Source of the DNA: Aestuariivirga litoralis
Lineage (GTDB): Bacteria > Pseudomonadota > Alphaproteobacteria > Rhizobiales > Aestuariivirgaceae
DNA: 64,000 nt
Assembly (NCBI RefSeq): GCF_003234965.1
Contig: NZ_QKVK01000002.1
Span: 310,001-374,000, forward strand
Direction: 5' to 3'
The notes below the pieces were generated by a model. It searched no databases, was not told the origin of the DNA, and worked only from the letters and a program-made list of their open reading frames with translations. Shown piece by piece: positions 58,246 through 64,000 of this stretch. The position numbers and the translations under genes are program-made. Every line of letters starts with the position of its first letter. Positions within the stretch are counted from its first letter, which is position 1.

Positions 58246-59742
58246 TCACTTCATCGTCGGCATGACGAAGTCGGCGCCGGAGCGGATGCCCGTGGGCCAG
58301 CGCGAGGTGATGGTCTTGAGCCTGGTGTAGAAGCGGATGCCTTCCGGCCCGTGCATGTGGTGGTCGCCGAAGAGGGACGACTTCCAGCCGCCGAAGGAGT
58401 GGAAGGCCATGGGCACCGGGATCGGCACGTTGATGCCCACCATGCCGACCTGGATCTGGTGCGCGAATTCGCGCGCCGCGTCGCCGTCGCGGGTGAAGAT
58501 GGCGGTGCCGTTACCGTATTCGTGTTCATTGATCATGGTCGCGGCCTCCTCATAGGTCTTGGCGCGCACGACCGAGAGCACGGGTCCGAAGATCTCTTCC
58601 TTGTAGATCTTCATCTCCGGCGTCACGTTGTCGAACAGCGTGCCGCCGACGAAATAGCCGTTCTCATAGCCCTGCAGCTTGAGGCCGCGGCCATCGACCA
58701 CGAGCTTCGCACCTTCGGCAACACCCGCATCGATGTAGCCCTTCACCTTCTCCTGGTGCTGCTTCGTCACCAGCGGGCCCATTTCGGCTTCGGGGTCCGT
58801 GCCGGGGCCGACCTTCAGCGCCCGCACCTTGGGCTCGAGCTTGGCGATCAGCGCATCCGCCGTCTTCTGGCCGATCGGCACGGCGACCGAGATCGCCATG
58901 CAGCGCTCGCCGGCGGAGCCATAGGCCGCACCCATCAGCGCATCGACCGCCTGGTCCATGTCGGCATCGGGCATGATGATCATGTGGTTCTTGGCCCCGC
59001 CAAGCGCCTGGCAGCGCTTGCCGGTGCGGGCGGCGGTTTCATAGATGTAGCGCGCGATGGGGGTGGAGCCCACGAAGCTCACCGCCTGGATGTCGGGCGA
59101 GTGGAGGATGGCATCGACCGCCTCCTTGTCGCCATGGACGACGTTGAACACGCCATCAGGCAGGCCCGCCTCCGTGAGCCACTTCGCGAGCAGCAGCGAG
59201 GCGGACGGATCACGCTCCGAGGGCTTCAGGATGAAGCAGTTGCCCGCGGCGAGTGCGACCGGGAACATCCACATCGGCACCATGGCCGGGAAGTTGAAGG
59301 GCGTGATGCCGGCGACGACGCCCAGCGGCTGGCGCAGCGAATGGCTGTCGACGCGGGTGCCGACATTCTCGGTGACTTCACCCTTCAGGAGCTGCGGTGC
59401 GGCGGTGGCGAATTCCACGACCTCGGCGCCGCGCTGGATCTCGCCCTTGGCATCCGACAGCACCTTGCCGTGCTCGGCGGTGATGACGGCGGCGAGCTCG
59501 TCGGTGCGCTCCTCGAGGATGCGCAGAAACTTGTTGAGGATGCGGGCGCGGCGCAGCGGCGGGGTGGCGGCCCAGCCGGGGAAGGTTTTCCTGGCGACAG
59601 CGATGGCCTCGTTCACCTCGGCCGTGGAGGCAAGCGAGACGGAGCCCGACTGCTCGCCCGTCGCCGGGTTGAATACGGCGGCGGTGCGGCCCTTGCCGGT
59701 CACTTCGGTGCCGTTGATGTAGAACGGAATGGTCTTCGCCAT
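58246..59742 (-). CDS. mmsA: CoA-acylating methylmalonate-semialdehyde dehydrogenase
   Basis: A 498-residue aldehyde dehydrogenase. '[23 protein letters not shown]', '[20 protein letters not shown]', '[16 protein letters not shown]' and the catalytic cysteine in '[11 protein letters not shown]' are typical of MmsA/IolA, which converts (methyl)malonate semialdehyde to propionyl- or acetyl-CoA in valine or inositol breakdown. A GGAGGACTCCC lies before the ATG. A LysR gene starts 99 bp away in the opposite direction and is the likely regulator. Confidence 0.95.
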   Translation of the reverse strand: MAKTIPFYINGTEVTGKGRTAAVFNPATGEQSGSVSLASTAEVNEAIAVARKTFPGWAATPPLRRARILNKFLRILEERTDELAAVITAEHGKVLSDAKGEIQRGAEVVEFATAAPQLLKGEVTENVGTRVDSHSLRQPLGVVAGITPFNFPAMVPMWMFPVALAAGNCFILKPSERDPSASLLLAKWLTEAGLPDGVFNVVHGDKEAVDAILHSPDIQAVSFVGSTPIARYIYETAARTGKRCQALGGAKNHMIIMPDADMDQAVDALMGAAYGSAGERCMAISVAVPIGQKTADALIAKLEPKVRALKVGPGTDPEAEMGPLVTKQHQEKVKGYIDAGVAEGAKLVVDGRGLKLQGYENGYFVGGTLFDNVTPEMKIYKEEIFGPVLSVVRAKTYEEAATMINEHEYGNGTAIFTRDGDAAREFAHQIQVGMVGINVPIPVPMAFHSFGGWKSSLFGDHHMHGPEGIRFYTRLKTITSRWPTGIRSGADFVMPTMK

Positions 59743-59785
59743 GGGGAGTCCTCCTGAATTGATGCCCCCCTATGCGCCTCTGAAA

Positions 59786-59826
59786 TCTGCACAGCAATGG
59801 ACAGGATTGCGCTTTCGATGTGCAGA
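59786..59826. promoter_or_regulatory. Spaced dyad between mmsA and LysR gene, candidate LysR sites
   Basis: TCTGCACA (59786-59793) and TGTGCAGA (59819-59826) are perfect 8-bp inverted half-sites 33 bp apart, about three helical turns. Inside is a further dyad GCAAT-N7-ATTGC (59794-59810). The arrangement in a divergent gap fits a LysR-type recognition/activation region. Confidence 0.5.
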
Positions 59827-59841
59827 AATTAAAGTACCAGC

Positions 59842-60729
59842 ATGGACTGGGACCGCATCCGCATCTTCCTCGCCGTCGCCCGCTCGGGGCAAATCTTAGG
59901 TGCCGCCAGGCACTTGGGGCTCAACCACGCCACTGTCGGCCGCCAGCTCACCGCGCTGGAGGAGGAGCTCGGCACGGCCCTTGTCGAGCGCCAGACCAAT
60001 GGCTGCGTCCTCACCCAGGCCGGCGAGGTGCTGATGCGCGCGGCCGAGAAGGTCGAGTCGGAGCTCCTCCAGGCCGGCACGCGCCTGTCGGGCGCCACCG
60101 AGGCGCTGACCGGCACGGTGCGCGTCGGCGCGCCCGATGGCCTGGGCAATTATTTCCTGTCGCGCACGCTGGGCGCACTGGCGGAGCTGCACCCGGACCT
60201 CACCATCCAGCTCGTGCCGCTGCCGCGTACCTTCTCGCTGTCGCGCCGCGAGGCCGACATCGTGGTGACGCTGGACCGGCCGAAGCAGGGGCGGCTGATC
60301 GTCAGAAAGCTCACCGACTATTCGCTCAGCGTCTATGCGGCGAAATCCTATCTCGACCAGCGCGGGGCCATCGCATCCGTCGATGATCTCGACGGCCATC
60401 TCTTCGTCACCCATGTCGAGGACTTCGTCTATTCCCGCGCGCTGGACTATGCGGCGGAACTCGGCAAGCGCATGAAGCGGCACTATGAGTGCGGCAGCGT
60501 GGTAGCCCAGATGGAAGCCGTGCGCGCCGGCCATGGCGTGGGCATCCTGCATGATTATGCCGCCGTGCAATATCCCGAGCTGCGGCGGCTGCTGCCGGAA
60601 CTGCGCTTCACGCGCACCTACTGGCTGATGTCGCACCCGGACACGCATGACACGCGCCGCGTGGCGGAAGTCTATGCCGCGATCACGCGGGCGGTGGGGG
60701 AAGCCAAGGGGCGCTTCGTGCTGGCCTAG
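59842..60729 (+). CDS. LysR-family transcriptional regulator
   Basis: A 295-residue regulator. The N-terminal HTH '[36 protein letters not shown]' is diagnostic, and the effector domain follows ('[20 protein letters not shown]'). It is divergent from mmsA across a 99-bp gap with dyads, which suggests that it controls mmsA. Its stop codon overlaps the stop codon of the convergent kynB gene. Confidence 0.94.
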   Translation: MDWDRIRIFLAVARSGQILGAARHLGLNHATVGRQLTALEEELGTALVERQTNGCVLTQAGEVLMRAAEKVESELLQAGTRLSGATEALTGTVRVGAPDGLGNYFLSRTLGALAELHPDLTIQLVPLPRTFSLSRREADIVVTLDRPKQGRLIVRKLTDYSLSVYAAKSYLDQRGAIASVDDLDGHLFVTHVEDFVYSRALDYAAELGKRMKRHYECGSVVAQMEAVRAGHGVGILHDYAAVQYPELRRLLPELRFTRTYWLMSHPDTHDTRRVAEVYAAITRAVGEAKGRFVLA

Positions 60730-61343
60730 CGCCGAAGCACGGCGCGCACCGGGCTTGCATCCAGGTTCTCGAATTTCAGCGGCAGGGCGATGAGCTCATA
60801 GTCCCCCGGCTCGACATACGACAGCACGAGGTTTTCGAGGATCCGCATGTCCGCCGCGCGGCAGGCATGGTGCGCGGCGAGCGTCTTCGATGTTTCGGGG
60901 TCGACCGAGGGCGTGTCGATGCCCACCAGCCTCACGCCCTTCGATGCCAGCAGATCCACTGTCTCCGGCGCCAGCGCGCGGAAACCGGTGGGCCATACCT
61001 TGGGATCGAGCCGGTCCATCAGCCGCAGCAGGATGCGCGGCGGGGCATCGGTCAGTGCAGCAGCAATCTGCGCAGGCTCGCAGACCGGCCCCGCCCCGCG
61101 CGCGTCGATGACGCGGCACGGGCCGATATAGGGTTCGAGCGGCAGGGCCGCAGCAGCCGCACCCTGCGCGTCATAATGCAGCGGCGCATCGGCATGCGTG
61201 CCGCAATGGACCGAGAAGCTGACGCGCGAGACGTTCACCGGGCAGTCGGGGCCGAGGCGGAAGGTCCAGCCCTCGGCGTAGGCCGCGTCGCCCGGAAAAC
61301 CCGCCATGCCGGGCGACAGCCCTTGAGTGATGTCGATGATCAC
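60726..61343 (-). CDS. kynB: Kynurenine formamidase (cyclase-like, KynB)
   Basis: A 205-residue metal hydrolase. '[18 protein letters not shown]' and '[17 protein letters not shown]' (the HxGTHxDxPxH metal motif) identify KynB, which hydrolyses N-formylkynurenine to kynurenine. The GTG start overlaps the KynU stop by 4 bp (GTGA), giving a coupled kynU-kynB order. An upstream ATG frame would overlap KynU by 43 bp and is rejected. The tryptophan dioxygenase gene (kynA) is not seen here. Confidence 0.93.
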   Translation of the reverse strand: MIIDITQGLSPGMAGFPGDAAYAEGWTFRLGPDCPVNVSRVSFSVHCGTHADAPLHYDAQGAAAAALPLEPYIGPCRVIDARGAGPVCEPAQIAAALTDAPPRILLRLMDRLDPKVWPTGFRALAPETVDLLASKGVRLVGIDTPSVDPETSKTLAAHHACRAADMRILENLVLSYVEPGDYELIALPLKFENLDASPVRAVLRR

Positions 61344-62572
61344 GTGACGGCCTTCCGGGCCAGGAACTGCGGCTGGTTCCACTCAGCCTTGTCGAGGATG
61401 CGGGCGAGGATGTCGACGGCGTCCCACACCTCCGTGAAGCTCGTGTAGAGCGGCGTGAAGCCGAAGCGCATCATGTCCGGCGCGCGGAAGTCGCCCACCA
61501 CATTGGCGGCGATCAGCGCCTGCATCACGGCATAGCCCTGCGGATGGTGGATGGAGACGTGGCTGCCGCGCCGCGCCATGTCGCGCGGGCCTTCCACCGT
61601 CACGCCATGCGACGCGAGGCGGCTCTCGACCAGGTCGATGAAGGCCTTGCACAGGGCGAGGGACTTCTGGCGCAGCACGTTCATGTCGACATCGTCCCAC
61701 ACGTCCAACGCCGCATCGAGGGCGGCCATCGACAGCATGGGCTGCGTGCCGCACTGGTTGCGGATGATGCCGGGGTGCGGCCGGTAGTCGAGGTCGAAGG
61801 CGAAGGGTGCCGCATGGCCCCACCAGCCGGCGAGCGGCGGCTGCACGCGGTCCTGCAGCTCCGGCTTCACATAGAGGAAGGCGGGGGCGCCCGGACCGCC
61901 GTTCAGGTATTTGTAGGTGCAGCCCAGCGCGAAGTCGGCGTCGCAGGCGGCAAGCTGAACGGGCGTGGCACCGGCCGAATGGGCGAGGTCCCAGATGGTC
62001 AGCGCACCCTTCTCATGCGCGCGGCTCGTCACCGCCTTCATGTCGTGGAGGCGTGCCGAGCGGTAGTCGACCTCGGTGATCATGGTGAAGGCCACGGTCT
62101 CGTCGATCGCGTCCATCACCTGTTCGGGATCGACCACCTTCAGCACGTAGCCGTCATCCATCAGGTCGCGGAAGCCTTGCGCCACGTAGAGGTCGGAGGG
62201 GAAGTTACCGTTGTCGGAGAGGATCACGCGGCGCGACGGGTTCAGCTTCGCCGCCGCCCCCAGCAGCTTGAACAAGTTGACCGAGATGGTGTCGCCCGCG
62301 ATCACGCTGCCGGCGGGCGCGCCGATGAGCCTGGCGATGCGGTCGCCGATCTTCTGCGGCAAATGGAACCAGCCATGCTCGTTCCACGACTTGATGAGCG
62401 TCTGGCCCCACTGCTTCTCTGCCACCTCGGCCACGCGCTTGGGAACATTGACAGGCAGCACGCCCAGCGAATTGCCGTCGAGATAGATCATGCCTTCGGG
62501 GATCGAGAAGGCGGCGCGCTTGTGCTTCAAGGGGTCTTGCGCGTCGAGGGCTTGGCAGTCGCTGCGGTTCAT
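61340..62572 (-). CDS. kynU: Kynureninase
   Basis: A 410-residue PLP enzyme that cleaves kynurenine to anthranilate and alanine. 'MIYLDGNSLGVLP', 'SWNEHGWFHLPQKIGDRIARLIGA', 'WDLAHSAGATPVQL' and 'GCTYKYLNGGPGAPAFLYVKPEL' (Schiff-base lysine) are all diagnostic of KynU. It is 5 nt downstream of the phosphotransferase gene and overlaps kynB, so the three probably form an operon. Confidence 0.96.
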   Translation of the reverse strand: MNRSDCQALDAQDPLKHKRAAFSIPEGMIYLDGNSLGVLPVNVPKRVAEVAEKQWGQTLIKSWNEHGWFHLPQKIGDRIARLIGAPAGSVIAGDTISVNLFKLLGAAAKLNPSRRVILSDNGNFPSDLYVAQGFRDLMDDGYVLKVVDPEQVMDAIDETVAFTMITEVDYRSARLHDMKAVTSRAHEKGALTIWDLAHSAGATPVQLAACDADFALGCTYKYLNGGPGAPAFLYVKPELQDRVQPPLAGWWGHAAPFAFDLDYRPHPGIIRNQCGTQPMLSMAALDAALDVWDDVDMNVLRQKSLALCKAFIDLVESRLASHGVTVEGPRDMARRGSHVSIHHPQGYAVMQALIAANVVGDFRAPDMMRFGFTPLYTSFTEVWDAVDILARILDKAEWNQPQFLARKAVT

Positions 62573-62577
62573 GCGGG

Positions 62578-63483
62578 TCAGGCTCCGTAAGTCTTCACAT
62601 ACTCAGCATGGACTGCCTCGAAGCGGCCCAGATATTCTTTCGCATAGGCGACGTAATCCACGCCGGGCGCGGCGAGGAAGAGTTCCGAGATCATGCCCCA
62701 CACCGCCTCGCGCAGCGCGCTCGCTGCCTTCATGGCATGGAAGGCGCGCCACAGGGCCTCCGTCGGTTCCGCTTCGAAATAGCGCTCGAGGATCAGCCTC
62801 TCGCCGCCCGCATCGAAGGAGTTGTTGGCCGCAATGGAGGCCAGGTCGAACATCGCGGTGCCGAAGGCGCCATATTCCCAGTCGATGAGCCACAGCCTCT
62901 GGCCGTCATCCATGAAGTTGGTGGGCAATATGTCATGGTGGCCGAAGACGATGGGGAGCGGCAGCTGCGCGGCCTCCAGCCGGTCGACGACAGCCATCCA
63001 TTGCGGCACGTGCGGGGCAAGCCTGTGGTTGTGCTGCTCGAGCGTGCGGCCATAATCGCGCAGGATCTGGAACACCCAGAAGATCGCCCCCTGCCCCGTG
63101 ATGCGCTTGCCCATCTCGGCATGGCAGCGCTTGAGGATGTCGACACAGGCGCCGGCATTGGCGCGCACGTCGGCCTCCGCATAGGTCCGGGCCGCGATGA
63201 AGCGCATCACCATGACCCCGTCCCCGGCATGGACCAGCTCCGGCGACAGCCCCGCCTCGAAGGCGGCACGCGACGCGATGGCTTCACGTTCGCGTGAGAC
63301 TTGGTGGAAGGGGTAATCGCCGCCCAGCCGGGCGACATAGCTCCCGGTCGAATCAGTGACCTTGAAGCTGGCATTGCTCACGCCGCCCTTCAGGGGCGTG
63401 ACGGTGAGGGGCCCTTTCCACAGGGGAAGCGCCCTCACCCGCGCCTCGTCCGCGCCGCCTGCAATCGTGTTTTCCGCCCCCAT
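62578..63483 (-). CDS. Choline/ethanolamine kinase-like phosphotransferase (APH family)
   Basis: A 301-residue kinase-fold protein. 'LKGGVSNASFKVTDSTGSYVARLG' is the nucleotide loop, 'IVFGHHDILPTNFMDDGQRLWLIDWEYGAFG' contains the catalytic HxDxxxxN and the metal DWE. This is the choline kinase / LicA / homoserine-kinase type II pattern. It heads the kynU-kynB operon, which is unusual; its substrate may be an amino alcohol or a pathway compound. Start at 63483 chosen over a frame 52 codons longer that is rich in shadow-like sequence. Confidence 0.88.
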   Translation of the reverse strand: MGAENTIAGGADEARVRALPLWKGPLTVTPLKGGVSNASFKVTDSTGSYVARLGGDYPFHQVSREREAIASRAAFEAGLSPELVHAGDGVMVMRFIAARTYAEADVRANAGACVDILKRCHAEMGKRITGQGAIFWVFQILRDYGRTLEQHNHRLAPHVPQWMAVVDRLEAAQLPLPIVFGHHDILPTNFMDDGQRLWLIDWEYGAFGTAMFDLASIAANNSFDAGGERLILERYFEAEPTEALWRAFHAMKAASALREAVWGMISELFLAAPGVDYVAYAKEYLGRFEAVHAEYVKTYGA

Positions 63484-63612
63484 CCGCCCATTCCCGCCGT
63501 TTGGCTGTTTGGCCGCGACATTCCACCCCGGCGGGCGCTGCGTCAACAAACCGTCACGACCGCAGGGCGCACTCGCCTGCACCGCGCACATGCCGGATTC
63601 GCGCCACGGTGG

Positions 63613-63642
63613 TTGACCTTTGGGGGTGGGCTGGCCCAAAAT
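63613..63642 (+). promoter_or_regulatory. Possible sigma70-type promoter of the CoxM-type gene
   Basis: TTGACC (63613-63618) and CAAAAT (63637-63642) are spaced by 18 bp, 31 bp upstream of the ATG. The match to consensus is moderate and the assignment tentative. Confidence 0.4.
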
Positions 63643-63672
63643 GCGCGGCGAAATTCAAACAGGTGACGCAAC

Positions 63673-64000
63673 ATGCAATATGAAGCACCAGAAACCACCA
63701 AGGCGGCAGTCGGCCTGCTCGCCAAGGCCAAGGGGAGCGCCTATGTGCTGGCGGGCGGTTCCGACCTGCTCGTCCGCATGAAGGGCGGGTTCGTCGAGCC
63801 CGATCTCGTCGTCGACATCAAGCGCATCAAGCCGATGCGCGAGATCAAGAAGACGGCGAGCGGATTCACCATCGGCGCCGCCGTCTCCTGCGCCGAGATG
63901 AACGAGAACAAGGCCCTGATCAAGGCCTGGCCGGGTGTGGTGGAGGCCGCCGGCCTCATCGGCTCGAAGCAGGTCCAGAGCCGCTGCACCGTCACCGGCA
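63673..64000 (+). CDS. FAD-binding (CoxM/CutM-type) subunit of a molybdenum hydroxylase, N-terminal part
   Basis: The first 109 residues are visible: MQYEAPETTKAAVGLLAK, then 'YVLAGGSDLLVRMKGG' (the AGGTDLL-type FAD motif), 'DLVVDIKRIKPMREI' and 'TIGAAVSCAEMNENKAL'. This is the FAD domain of xanthine-dehydrogenase-type molybdenum enzymes. AGGTGA precedes the ATG. The rest, including the partner subunits, lies beyond the window, so the substrate cannot be inferred. Confidence 0.9.
   Translation, partial: MQYEAPETTKAAVGLLAKAKGSAYVLAGGSDLLVRMKGGFVEPDLVVDIKRIKPMREIKKTASGFTIGAAVSCAEMNENKALIKAWPGVVEAAGLIGSKQVQSRCTVTG

Overview
The window is a dense, high-GC stretch of bacterial chromosome with almost no non-coding DNA. 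Gene content points to an alphaproteobacterium, probably of the Hyphomicrobiales type: many ABC importers with Tat-exported binding proteins, PuuE-type allantoinase, MmsA and KynU/KynB, a CHASE2 cyclase with FecR, and CCGGG-rich palindromic repeats. The exact genus cannot be named from sequence alone. No rRNA, tRNA, CRISPR, phage or insertion sequence was recognised.

Layout. 1-1.2 kb: ArsR / SRPBCC / MFS operon (MFS cut by the window edge) with an ArsR-type inverted repeat. 1.3-7 kb: secreted arylsulfatase, two tandem short-chain dehydrogenases that both carry twin-arginine signals, and an outer-membrane barrel with a POTRA-like N-terminus. 7-10.5 kb: polar amino-acid ABC importer with an embedded class V aminotransferase. 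10.6-11.7 kb: two small secreted proteins. 11.7-17.8 kb: polyamine-type ABC importer, LuxR-type regulator and zinc alcohol dehydrogenase. 17.8-20.5 kb: cupin and a two-gene saccharopine dehydrogenase pair. 20.6-27.9 kb: Rap1a/Tai-like protein, ABC-F ATPase, small membrane and VOC proteins, and a FecR / CHASE2-cyclase / unknown operon.

27.9-45.0 kb is the most distinctive region: two divergent gene sets around one regulatory gap at 34420-34522. Leftward run an ApnO-like oxidoisomerase, TerC, a SIS-domain protein, PuuE, a HisD-like dehydrogenase and a ThDP enzyme. Rightward run an HpcH/HpaI aldolase, a 2-hydroxyacid dehydrogenase, a complete sugar-type ABC importer, D-apionate lactonase (ApnL), a DUF1537 sugar-acid kinase and an OtnC-like class II aldolase. 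Together they look like uptake and breakdown of a branched sugar acid (apionate-like), but without the RuBisCO-like enzyme of known apionate routes.

45-50.8 kb: three glycosyltransferases with an HprK-related kinase, a PqqD-like protein and a nucleotidyltransferase (an 'HPr-rel-A'-type set of unknown function). 50.9-55.8 kb: D-threonine aldolase-like protein and HyuA/HyuB. 55.8-60.7 kb: LacI regulator, Gfo/Idh/MocA dehydrogenase, MmsA and LysR, suggesting inositol or related catabolism, with palindromic repeats between genes. 60.7-63.5 kb: KynB, KynU and a choline-kinase-like phosphotransferase. The window ends inside a CoxM-type FAD subunit.

A recurring theme is a strong RNA hairpin just after the solute-binding-protein gene in all three ABC operons, as expected for making more binding protein than membrane subunits.
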